Shown here: piece by piece, positions 47,450 through 58,964 of the stretch
How the letters are laid out: each line of letters starts with the position of its first letter
Numbering within the stretch: position 1 is the first letter of the stretch
DNA from: Ambrosia x helenae
Taxonomy: Eukaryota; Streptophyta; Magnoliopsida; Asterales; Asteraceae
Assembly: GCA_030844895.1 (NCBI GenBank)
Contig: CM061231.1
Coordinates: 5,586,001 to 5,650,000, forward strand
Direction: 5' to 3'
Length of the DNA stretch: 64,000 bases
Made by a program: the position numbers and the translations under genes
The notes under the pieces: model-generated
Seen by the model: only the letters and a program-made list of their open reading frames with translations
Databases searched by the model: none
Told to the model about the DNA's origin: nothing

Positions 47450-48570
47450 ATGGTTCCATTGTCACCTGCAAAAGTTTCCCAGAAAACAGTTAAAATTGTT
47501 GGTTTCAGGCCCAAGATAAAACACACTCAAAACTCAAGTATTAGAGTTAATAAAGAACTGTACTAAAAGAAAAGAAAAGCTACTGCAAACATGGACAAAC
47601 TTACGAATACTAACAACCAAGACCCATTCAAATGATAAACATGACTTATTCTTACTAACTTAGCTAAACCATTAAACACATTAAAATAAAGACACTTGCT
47701 GACCCGTTTCATAATCCGACTGGACCCGAACCATCCGAACCAACCCGAAACATCAAGATTATTCCAACAAAAATGGCAACAAACTTAAAATCTTTTATAA
47801 CGTTATAAAAGAATGTTCAGAAAAGATGATAGAGCATTTATGTGCTGTGAGAACCACATCGTTGAGATTTTCTCAGTGATCAAACTGCGGTATCTTTGAT
47901 CCGGGAGATCAATACCTCGACCATAAGAAGGTAAAGGATCAACAACCTTCCAATGATCGATATCCTGCAATATTAAATTAAATTAAAAAAGGTATCTCAG
48001 AGTCACATATTTCTGCAAGATAAAACAATGTAAACTTTAATGGTACAAGCAGTCAAACGCGCTGAAAGTCACCAAAAGTGTGTTCAAAACAGACAGTCAT
48101 AATACTTCCTACATTGGTTCTTTCTTCAGAAACCAGATAATCATTGACTAATTGTAATAATAAAGTTTTCTAACGACCCGTTACCAAAGAAAATTAAGTC
48201 AAAAACCAAACCGGGTATCCAAGAATAGTGTCCTCTTTTTCAAGAAAGGGCGCGAGATGGCTAGTGAGGTTAAAACTTCCAATGAGCCATTTTCCCGAGG
48301 GTATATACAATTGAGCAACACCCTTGTCGGTGAAAGATTTAAGATAAAATATCGCATTTTGAAAAGCAACTATATTTAAAGTTTTCCATCACCAACAACA
48401 CCAAATTGTATTATTGAAACACTATGAGGGCGAGGAGTTAAATGCTTTTCAGAATTGCATTCGCCTTGCTCATCGTTATAGAGTTCAATAGTATTGCTTA
48501 CTGCTGTCACAAGCAAAAGCAATTGCAATTGAAAAAAGGAACAAAAAGAAAAAGGTAAAGAAAGAATCAT
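47450..48570 (-). pseudogene. GH28 polygalacturonase fragment
   Basis: ATG at 48,570 starts a signal peptide (FQLQLLLLVTAVS), then the family N-terminus PRPHSVSIIQFGVVGDGK. After one missing base (about 48,381) it continues LNIVAFQNAIFYLKSF, then GVAQLYIPSGKWLIGSFNLT and SHLAPFLEKEDTILG. A further exon at 47,964-47,85x reads WKVVDPLPSYGRGIDLPDQR and, after another missing base, ENLNDVVLT. A third piece near 47,468 supplies GDNGTI and then leaves the family sequence. The catalytic NTD, DD and GHG motifs lie further on and are absent. The enzyme would cut pectin in the cell wall. Here it is captured cargo and dead. Confidence 0.75.
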
Positions 48571-50046
48571 ATTTAGGATTCAAGTAATTCAACTATGCAA
48601 TAGTGTTTTTTCTACTTCAAGAAAGATACATTTGCTCTCTTTTTAGTACTAATTATTGTACCACTTTCAGCAAATCATATCCTACGTGTCTTATAAAAAA
48701 AACAACCTGAAACTAAAAAAAAAAAAAAGAAAAGGTAAGGCGTTTTAGGCATGCTTCACCTCTTATAGTCTTATGTTCAAGAATTCTCATTCCACCAAAA
48801 AAAAAAAAAGTAGCTTAAATTTATAAATTTAGTATAAAAATCATATATTTAAGTATTTAACGCGAAAAACTCCATCTCACCCTAAGAAAAAAAACAAAAC
48901 AAAAAATTGCTCTAAAAATTACGCTAGTGGTGGATTTTCTAGCTATTCGAGAACCGATCATGAATCAACATCATCTTGCAAACCATGCCATATCCATATG
49001 AAGTTGAAATCAATCATATCATATAACAAAGACCAATTTTTAATCAATTTATATTGAAGCTAAACAATCAACATACTCGTGGATATATAAAAATGAACAT
49101 ACATTTGATACTGCTTTTATGCTAATTAGTCGGTATATAAAATAGTTTAATTACACTAACAACATACCAAATGTCAAAGAAATTGTTGCACAAACAAAAA
49201 CAAACATATGTGATGAAGAAAATCAACCAGAACAAACAGATTAGAACACAATGTGTGATCAAAACAAGTTTGTTAATGCTCTTTAAATCCCTTTTCACCT
49301 TTACATTAAACCAACAATCCATTAATCCAATCAGCATCTAACACCACAAAAATCAAGCAAATCTAAAGAAAACAAATTTATTTGACCCATTTAACAAAAA
49401 CCACATATTAATCTGAGCGTTAGTACTTTAAAGATCAACGGTTTCAGTGATGATTATTCCATGGATCTGCCGGGTTGAGCCATGAACTTCTCACCCCTAA
49501 CCAAAAGAAAATAAGGTTTTAACAAACAATTTACCTGGTGAATCAATTAGGACGTGTCAATTTAGGGTTGATGCTTCAATTGGTTAGCCTCTTCAACATG
49601 AAGTCGCGATTGTTTCTTTTGATTCGAAAAACAAAAATACTGGATTAAAGAGAGAAGGTGTTGATGATTGATGTGCACAATGAAGTGATTTCAATGTACA
49701 ATCAATTGCATTCAATCCGATTCACGTTTCAAACGATGAGGAGGTGTTAGATTAGGGGCAGGAGATGGAGGATTGCATTGAATTCGTATTTGATGCAGAT
49801 GTTTCATGTTTCTTTGAGGGCATGGATGGAAGAAAGAGGGTAGTATGGTAAAAGTGTGTTGATATTGTAAAGGATGGGGTGGGTGAAATGTCTATATTAC
49901 CCTTCTAAGTGTTTTAATTGTCACAAGTCTTCCCATAATGCCCTTAAATTTCTTGCTTAAATGTGTTGTACATGTTGCTTGTTAAGTTGTACGGAGGTGA
50001 AAATGACCATGTTGGCCATCACTCCTCCTTTATAATGTACTATAGA

Positions 50047-50345
50047 TATAGATTATTTTCCAAAGATTTTAGTTGTTTATTAAATATTCTTTTGACCCGT
50101 CTTAGGAAACCATGTTTGGAAATTTAATAACTCTTTTAACATTTCGCTGCGTATTTTTTGAAATAAAATAAGATTTCTTTTGAATTGTTAACATGGATTT
50201 AGTCTGTGAATGCCAACTGTTTGACCTATCGGTTTTGAGGGTCTTACAAGTTGGTATCAGAGCAATGAATAGGTTGCTTACCTAGATTCGTTGAAGTTCA
50301 TGTTTTTAATCTTTCTTCGTTCATCGTTTGACTTCCTAAAGGCAA
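50047..50345 (+). mobile_element. End of an older LTR with primer-binding site at 50,252
   Basis: The sequence ends GGTCTTACA at 50,249, followed by AG and TGGTATCAGAGC at 50,252-50,263, the arrangement of a 5' LTR and tRNA-Met primer site in plus orientation. The LTR body extends left and was split by the Helitrons at 44.7 and 46.0 kb. The interior to the right is cut by the next element. Confidence 0.6.
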
Positions 50346-52035
50346 TGTACACATCGATATGAAAAAACACACGAAATTGAACGAACTAGTTCGACTCTTT
50401 TTATTATCACCAAAGCACACAAAATACAATAGATTTAACCATCTATTTATACTAACATTATTCCAATCCTAACCCAACTCAAACTCTATTTAAATAATAA
50501 AATAAACCAACTAGATAAACCTTATCTAGTTAAACCAATAATAATCACTATTAAAATTTAAAAGACTTAATAAATAATTCACCAAGAATTATCTATAACC
50601 CGTCTTGATCTTTATCTCCTAATTCAAGATTAACGTCTTCATTCTCCCCCTTAATCTTGAATTAAACTCGTTTCTTCACATCCGCACTGTTACCGACAAC
50701 TTCAATTCCTTGACCAAGATTCATATCTCCCTCTTCCCGGGTCACCAGAACTACCCTTTCTTGACCACCGATCAAAGAAAAAAACAAGCTCTCCGCTTCT
50801 TCTGTTTTTTCTTTCCGTGCTAGACACGACAAGATTCAAAGCACCCCGCTTTGACGAATCCTCTTCCGTCCGTCTATCCGCAAATTCCGATCAGTTACAT
50901 CTGCCAAAAAGAACAACCTACACCGGTTATTCCATTCTTATCCTTGGCGGGAAGGACCGGGTCTTGATCTCACCTGGATTGAAATATGCTAGTGCTATGA
51001 AGTTTATCACCACTTAATCAAATACCGGTTAGTCACCATCGCCATCGCAAACGGTACACCCCGTTATACGGCTAACTTGAACCACTGTTCACCACCATGA
51101 ATATCAATAACCAATAAAGACAATAACAACCCGCTATTCCGTCTTCTTGGTCGCCAAACGAATTCCGTAGCTCCTCGCTCTTTCGTTTTTCCCACGACAC
51201 ACCCGTTGGTTTTTCCGATTGGTGAGTACTCGGTTTGCACTCGGCTTTCCATCGCCGCCTCATTCGCAACAACGAATGTCGCAAACCACACGTCATAGCC
51301 GCTACCCACTGCCGACGTGTTACTAAACAACAATCCTTGTCCGTCGCCAATTCCAGAATATTAGTAAAAGTAAACGACTCATTAGTTGATGTTTATATGG
51401 ACTCACCGTCAACTGATAATAGGCCTTCTCACATGCAAATTAATTCACTCCTTCGAAATCTTAATGATATCCCACAAAATTCCTTTTGCTGAACTTGTTT
51501 GTTGTCACAATGTTGTTTCCTTCCACAACCCATGTGCCAGCAAAGTAGAACTACTACTGCCTTTTGATACTATTGAAAGCAAATTAGAATTACTCCTAAT
51601 AACTTTGCCTACTCTAATTTCTTGGACATCCTTTTCCCGTGACCGCAATCACCGTTGCAACCCCGCGAGGGGCGGCTCCCCCTGCGCGAAAACGACTCTC
51701 AAAACTGCAAAGCTCTGATACCAGTTGTTGGAAAATCAGGCCCTTTGATCGATGAAAAAACACACGAAATTGAACGAACTAGTTCGACTCTTTTTATTAT
51801 CAACCAAAGCACACAAATACAATAGATTTAACCATCTATTTATACTAACATTATTCCAATCCTAACCCAACTCAAACTCTATTTAAATAATAAAATAAAC
51901 CAAGTAGATAAACCTTATCTAGTTAAACCAATAATAATCACTATTAAAAATATAAAAGACTTAATAAATAATTCACCAAGAATTATCTATAACCTGTCTT
52001 GATCTTTATCTCCTAATTCAAGGTTAACGTCTTCA
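50346..52035 (-). mobile_element. Short copia-like LTR derivative (TRIM-like), 1.7 kb
   Basis: Direct repeats 50,346-50,641 and 51,726-52,035 are nearly identical over about 275 bases; the left one lacks about 13 bases near its outer edge. Between them on the minus strand are a primer-binding site TGGTATCAGAGC at 51,723-51,712 and a polypurine tract (GATTAAGGGGGAGAA) next to the left LTR. The 1.07-kb interior has short open frames but no recognisable retroviral domain, so it moves only with outside help. The 5-base flanks GGCAA and GACCA do not match, so the target duplication is lost or the edges have been altered. Confidence 0.75.
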
Positions 52036-52467
52036 GACCAGCTCAGAAGAAGCAGGAGCCGGGATCCCACCCACCTTTAAAATCTTAAGCGTTACTCCCT
52101 TTTTCTGCTTCTGATCGGGATGGCTGGTACCTTTCTTACTTTTGCCTTTACCTATAGCAAAATCACCATACTTGGAAAGCATCCCCAAAACATTTTTAGC
52201 ACCGATCTTGGAACAAGTCCTAGATTGTTTGGAGAGAACCTCCAAAGGCATCAATTGTGGGCCCGAGTTCGACTTTAGAATACGAGGAGGATCCAATTGC
52301 TTATGTGTATTGAACCCTTGTTTCATTGGGTTATGTAGATTGTTGAGGCCCAAAAGCTCATCAAGACGAAGAGGACCAAGGTCAATCCAAGACCGTTTTT
52401 TAGATCGAGGAATAATAAATTTGGGCCTGACCCTTTTAGACAATGATGGGCCACCATTAAAAATCAA
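52033..52467 (-). pseudogene. Unidentified basic ORF fragment, possibly LINE ORF1 spacer
   Basis: 144 codons on the minus strand, rich in Lys/Ser/Pro, beginning MIFNGGPSLSKRVRPKF. It abuts the LTR of the neighbouring element, and the last codons overlap the LTR tip, so it continues only by chance there. Style and position (an isolated frame in repeats) suggest part of a non-LTR retrotransposon ORF1 between its zinc knuckle and endonuclease, but no diagnostic motif is visible. Confidence 0.3.
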
Positions 52468-52511
52468 AGGGGCAAAGACTTTAGAACGGGTTTAAACCCA
52501 TTTTTGTAAGT

Positions 52512-52538
52512 GGGGGGGGGGGGGGGGGGGGGGGGGGG
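52512..52538. repeat. 27-base G homopolymer
   Basis: Uninterrupted G run just before the LTR-like start TGTAACATCC at 52,540. Runs of this length are unstable and hard to sequence, so the exact length is unreliable. Confidence 0.9.
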
Positions 52539-52539
52539 A

Positions 52540-52762
52540 TGTAACATCCTGAATTTGCAGGTACACGATGGCGGTTTAAATGTTATTGTTTTAATCATCG
52601 GCATCAATGTTTTTTTTTTTTCATTATGCAATCACGAGTTCAACAAATAAACAAGACCATCTTATAAATGCCATAATATATAGAACTAATTTTTATAATA
52701 ATCTACATATTTTCACCACAAATTTGAGGCTACAACAACAACGCAAAGGCTTAATTAAAAGT
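52540..52762. other. 3' flank of the LHCB3-type gene
   Basis: Starts with LTR-like TGTAACATCCTGAATTTGC, then AT-rich sequence that should include the gene's 3' UTR on the minus strand. Confidence 0.35.
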
Positions 52763-53823
<1,061 letters not shown>

Positions 53824-53897
53824 TGATGGAGGATTTCTTTGGTGGAGGAAACAAGGAAGATGCAATTGTTGTTGACTGTTGGTGATGATGGAGAAGG

Positions 53898-54015
53898 TTA
53901 TAGAAGAGGTGAGAAGTGACACGTGTATGGTTGAAGTTGGAAATATGGGAAGAACCAATGAGAGAGCTTCCAAAGATATCTAATATCTTTAACTCATGTT
54001 ATCCTATCCAATAAT
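53898..54015 (-). promoter_or_regulatory. LHCB3 promoter: G-box, TATA-like, I-box and CCA1-like motifs
   Basis: On the minus strand upstream of ATG 53,823: TATA-like CTATAA near 53,903-53,898 (75 bases from ATG), a perfect G-box CACGTG at 53,920-53,925, ATTGG near 53,956, AAAGATATTAGATATC near 53,990-53,975 (a CCA1/evening-element-like core), and GGATAGGATAAC near 54,010-54,000 (I-box GATAA). This set is characteristic of light- and clock-regulated photosynthesis genes. Confidence 0.55.
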
Positions 54016-54571
54016 TGAACTGGAATCTTCTTGCTGTTGCATGCAATCTCATAAAGTATCTACTAATTAAAAAATCATTTATTTAGTCTTTTGAGTATTA
54101 GTATATCACTACGTTAAAAGTAAAAATGTCAAATAAGTTAGAAGTTTGTTATATTATTAGGGGGACGGGGTATCTATCGATTTGGTCACGGGTACCTCAC
54201 TATTAGTACGGTAATACCGCTACCACTCATGCTGGTAGTGGTATCATGAACCAAATCCAGGTTCAAGTTAACGCACGGTAAGCATGAACTTTCTCTCTTT
54301 CTCTCTCTGTCAAATCATCATCATCACCACTATCTGTAACCATCACAACCACCATCTGTATATCGTCAACAACCTCGAAACAAACTCCGGCAAACACAAC
54401 CGACCACCAGCCAATCACCTCGAAACAAACTCCAGCAAACGCAACTGACCACGACGGTGTAGTGGTGTCCGAGGGTCCATTTTCTTCATTAATATGGGGT
54501 GGGGTGGGTGGTTTAGCCACTGGCGGAGACGACGGTGGTGGTGGCTTCACTTATGATGGAGTAGGTGCAGG
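54016..54571. other. Gene-free stretch upstream of LHCB3
   Basis: No gene supported. A CT-rich run (54,290-54,310) and a short duplicated block, CCGGCAAACACAACCGACCA / CCAGCAAACGCAACTGACCA, near 54,390 and 54,432. Confidence 0.3.
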
Positions 54572-54893
54572 GGTGTTGTAACATCGCGAAAATTTTCAAA
54601 TTTTCGCACGTATATTATTATTATTTTATCATTCAAAAGTGCCTAAGTTTTATTTTCCGACCACACAACTTATATATATATTGTATATTTATATATAAAA
54701 GTATAATAATAATATTAAAAATAATTAGATTTTATAAGTTAAAAAAATAAACGATGGATCTTTGCAAACAAAAAAAAAAATTTTTGAACCCACCCTCTCG
54801 TCCCTGTTGATCCGTCCAAACACCCAGGCCCAACAAACCCAGCCCACTAACCACCTCCTCCCCTTTTTCCTGTTTAATAAAAAAAATATGTGC

Positions 54894-54963
54894 TGCTAAC
54901 GGGTTTCAACCGGAGTGCAGCTCCACACAAACACACACAACAACCACCTGAGCTAGCCTTGAT
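54894..54963 (-). repeat. tRNA-like module in 5' LTR (minus)
   Basis: Minus strand: A-box-like TAGCTCAGGTGG and B-box-like GGTTGAAACCC (GGTTCGAAACC in the other LTR at 59,283-59,352). The spacing is that of a tRNA gene with an enlarged middle, and no 3' CCA is encoded. Probably a tRNA-derived insertion fixed in the LTR. Confidence 0.5.
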
Positions 54964-55595
54964 ATTTGTTTCTATTCCAACTCTATTTATATTAATACAC
55001 ACTTCCGTTTTCCCTTCTTCTTCCCTGTGTCACGAACAGCAGCAGAAGCAAATATGGTAACTAGTTAAGCCTTTGACCAAAATTGATTTGGCTCCATTAA
55101 ACGCGAAATAATCAAGGTTTGACCTAGGTAACGTGATTTCCGGCCTTTATTAACTGGGATTCACGCGTATTGATTAGCAATTGATACACAATTATACGAA
55201 ATTCGCGAATGAACTTTAAACATATAGTCAACCTTACCATTTCTTGATTCTGCAACCCACCCTATAAATTGATCAACCTCAAGCCTTCACAACTCGTTCA
55301 TACACCTCTCTCAACCACCAATCTCTCTGAAAACATCATCTAAGCTTGTCAATCGATCGCAGTTTGACTTTTTGGTTGACCGGCTAATCGAGCATCAAAA
55401 CAATCTTGTAAGCATAATTATTCTTATGGGTTTTGTTCATCGGCGTGTGCACGACATTAACCCCATGATTAATCGGGTTAATGTCGTGTGAATTGATCAA
55501 TTGAATAATCTAGGGCTCTTAGTAATAGATTTGGGGAAGAAACTGTTTTGCTATATTGTATTTATTTTTAAAAACTGAGATCAATCACAACCACA

Positions 55596-55665
55596 GGCCT
55601 AGGCCAAGTGGTTGTGACTGATGCCTACAACTTAGACAACCGGGTTCGAGTCCGGCTTGAACACC
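55596..55665 (+). repeat. tRNA-like module in 5' LTR (plus)
   Basis: A-box-like TAGGCCAAGTGGTTG and B-box-like GGTTCGAGTCC at tRNA spacing. The copy in the 3' LTR (59,987-60,056) has a better T-arm stem, CCCGGGTTCGAGTCCCGG, while this copy lacks one C on each side. Confidence 0.55.
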
Positions 55666-57172
55666 CCTTTTCCCATTTATTTTTTTTACAAACCATTATA
55701 TATATAAATTACATTTAAATCTTATAAATTCAATTTTTATTATTAAAACCTTGTTATAAATCCTAAAAAAATTATTTTTAACAAATCTGAGTTAAAAGTT
55801 TTATTTACAATTTTTATTTTTCTGAAATTCATTTATTTAATATTTATAATAATTAAATCAATTTTATACTATTATATTTATAAAAATCCATTAAAATATC
55901 AAAACAATTTTATTAAATTCTACAAAAATTATCCTAAGTTTTTATAACATTAAGCTATTCAGAAATGATTTTTATTTCTGAAAAATCATTTATTTAATAT
56001 TTTTAAGCAATTTTTGTTAGATTTAATCATTATTAAATCATAATAAATCCAATTTTTGGTATTTTTGCACCAAAATTTTATACAATTTATCTTTAAATAT
56101 TTAGAACAGAAATATGATTTTTAAAATAATAATTCTTTAATTTTAGTATTTTTGAATATTAAAGTTAAGTTTTGGCAATTTGTAGTAAATAGATTTAAAA
56201 ATCTATTTTAAAGGAAATAATTTTGCAAAAATTATTTTTATACTTTAAACACATTATTGTGATCATCCTAAATTTAAATTTCATAAAAAGATTTTTGGTT
56301 ATTTATTTACTAATATTCTCTCATTTATTAAACAATTTTCACATTAATCAAACAAGCATTTATCCCCAATTCAAAGCCCTAGAACGTATACATTTGTAGA
56401 CTAGATAGACTTAGACATATTTATTACCTTATTATAGGGTGATACTTGACACATTTGGGCAACACACTATTTTCAAGAGATAACATTTTACCAAGGTGAG
56501 TTTTACATAGCCCCTTTTATTTATCACCATTTTTGGGGTGAAACATGTTATAACATTATCATTGCAATTCAATCATCAATGTGTCTATGTGTTTTCTATG
56601 TTGCATTATGTCTTGAGCATGATTAGAGTAAGCACCATTCTAGCATAATCATTAACTCCGTACAAGCCGACGGTATACATTGATAGATCTATTGGACTGA
56701 CAATCCCACCCGGATACGTGCCTCCTACAAAGGTTGCGTGGGTGTTTGTTATCGTATAACATATTCAATTGGACCATGAGCGTATGGTATGTATCATATT
56801 ATAACAGTCATCAGGGTTGATTATGCACTCGATTTATTTCTAGTATGTTCTCACATATGGACTAGATTGACATGACACATGAATTGCACAACATTTTTAT
56901 TCAATTATCAAAAACCTATGTAATTCTCACCAACTTTTGTTGACCCAAAACATTTTCAACTTAACATGTTTCAGGTTCTATTTGCTTGAAGATTTGAATT
57001 GATGCTTGAAGATATGTGTATAGTTTTATTCAATTTGATGTACAAATTCTAGAACAATTGTATGTAATTCATTTAAATTATTTAATGGAATTTATTACTC
57101 ACCATGAGCTACTGAACAATCATCAATACGTGGCACCCCGATGTTTCCGCCAACGGTTGGGGTGTTACAGAT

Positions 57173-57185
57173 TGGTATCAGAGCC
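57173..57185 (+). promoter_or_regulatory. Primer-binding site (initiator tRNA-Met)
   Basis: TGGTATCAGAGCC three bases inside the 5' LTR. Confidence 0.9.
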
Positions 57186-57710
57186 ATGGTTATAGGGAAT
57201 TAGGTTATTAGAAAAATAATCTAGTCTATAACCATAGGATTTAACAAGTACTTGCTTCTTTTACTTGCTATTCTCTATCTCCCTCCTACTTCTTATCTTT
57301 TATTCCTACAAGAAGGTTGCTCTCCATCAGTGGATCTACTCTTAGACTAAATAGGACAAATTCCTCAGGTTTAACCTGAACCGCCTCGAAATCTCGTCGA
57401 AGTTCTAGATTTTAATAACGAACACGTGCAATCTGGAAGGGTGAACGCCTGTATTCTGAGTCTTCTGTCTAGGCTGGCATTGCGCATATATCCCAATCAG
57501 ACGAGGGACCCGGATGCCTACCTGGGAATTCTCTGGATGAGTGTTCACTTATAGGCTAAAGCATGTCTTCATATGTTATTAGAATCTGGAATCTTTGATA
57601 AGTCAACGTTTTCGTTTATTCGTTTTAATTAATGAATAAATGATTACATTCCTTATATTACCTCATTCAATTCATGCCTCATTGAGACTTCATTGTGTCC
57701 CTTACAGATC

Positions 57711-58305
57711 ATGTCTCCGCGCCACAGCACTCGCATTAACAGTGGTGACAATCATGAAGAAGAGAGCAGCAACCACAACCACGACCACAATACTAACCAC
57801 AACAATGGAGGTGACGCCCAACTAGCTACCATTATTTCTCAACAATTGGCACAACAAATCACAACCCTGGTTTCTAACTTGTTGGCCCAAGTCATCCCAA
57901 TGAATGGGAACAAACAATGGAAATGGAAATGGCGATCACATGAATAACGGAAACACTAGTTCGGAAAAGCGAGAAAACAAGTATTGTGACCGCAGTAACT
58001 ACCAAGAACCAGAAGCGTAAGACCAGGAATCCTAATGTAAACCGCACTACACAAGTCTCTAACAAGAAGCCTTATACAAGAAACTTTCCATTGTGTGACA
58101 CATGCAACGACATCATCCCACTGTTTCAGCATGTCGTGTGTGCACCAATTGTGGTAGGTATGGCCATCTGGTCAACACATGTCGCGAGACCCCAAACCCT
58201 AATGCCAATCAACCCACCAACCCTGCTCAGGCTGATCGATACAACTATGGTCAATGCTATGAATGTGGGGACCCAAATCACTATCGTAACCGATGCCTAA
58301 ACTAA
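57711..58305 (+). pseudogene. Gag remnant with two zinc knuckles
   Basis: Starts at ATG 57,711 with MSPRHSTRINSGDNHEEES, an N- and H-rich start, then LATIISQQLAQQITTLVSNL. After at least two frame changes, 58,102-58,305 encodes two CX2CX4HX4C knuckles, CTNCGRYGHLVNTC and CYECGDPNHYRNRC. The capsid domain between them is largely missing. Zinc knuckles bind the element's RNA during packaging. There is no protease, RT, RNase H or integrase, so the element depends on a partner. Confidence 0.75.
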
Positions 58306-58949
58306 ACCGAGAACAAGACCCTTCAGCTACTTAACAGCAAGTCCCACCATTTAAATGTTGTTTGCTTTTAATTCTATGTATTGACACTTTTTGGATTCAA
58401 GTAATAAAATTCAAGTATTATCATAACATCGGTGTGCATGCTTGTCTGAATGAGAATTAATTGCTATATCTATAATCATACTTGCTTACTTGTACAACAA
58501 ATAGTTGACTACCAAACAACCTACTTAACGATTGGTAGAGGTCATCATGTCTTTCCAACAGTCGGGAGAGGCCCTACCACCTGCTCAACGACTGGAGGGG
58601 ACTATCAGATCTGCTCAACAATCGGTAGGGTCATAGAAGGACACAAAACCTTAATGTAAGGTAAATTGGTAATTGCGGTCCGGAACGTAATCATGAATTT
58701 ACAGATACGTTAAGGTAGTGTGAAATTTTATCAAGGTTTACGATGGATAACCAAATGTGAACCCTTGTACTTGGTAGTTCATTTAGTCAACCAACTCACA
58801 CGTAACACGCCTCTTATCCACACTATTCGAGACAAATTATTCTATTCATGTCGCGCCTTAACACAAAATTTTCCAGATCACACTTGTCCTAATTTCTACC
58901 CAATCCCCTTCAACCCTGTGTTTTCAATAAACTTCGGGACGAAGTTTCC

Positions 58950-58964
58950 AAAAGTAGGGGAGAC
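58950..58964 (+). promoter_or_regulatory. Polypurine tract
   Basis: AAAAGTAGGGGAGAC directly before the 3' LTR, the primer for plus-strand synthesis. The same tract is found in the 37.0-42.6 kb element. Confidence 0.85.

Larger units (their letters stand above)
46009..50046 (-). mobile_element. Gene-capturing Helitron, 4.0 kb
   Basis: Minus orientation. The 3' end at 46,009 has hairpin CCCGCCGCAACGCGCGGGC, spacer and CTAG between A and T. The 5' end at 50,046 is TCTATAGTACATTATAAAGG. The ends match the family of the 25.3-28.2 kb element. There is no Rep/helicase. It carries, in one orientation, the first exons of a GH28 polygalacturonase (48,570-47,450) and of a plastid-type MATE transporter (46,776-46,217). 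The order from the element's 5' end is polygalacturonase, unknown piece, MATE. A run-through transcript would be a chimera of two host genes. Confidence 0.85.
54577..57169 (+). repeat. 5' LTR, 2,593 bases
   Basis: Starts TGTAACATCGCG and ends GGTTGGGGTGTTACA. The first 20 bases after the tip contain an inverted repeat GCGAAAATTTTC...TTTTCGC. Compared with the 3' LTR it lacks single bases at several homopolymers, for example CAACCGGG versus CAACCCGGG. Confidence 0.93.

Noticed and set aside
50817..51718. Overlapping frames of 66-110 codons inside the TRIM-like element
   Set aside because: Frames on both strands overlap with no family motif; expected by chance in moderately GC-rich DNA.
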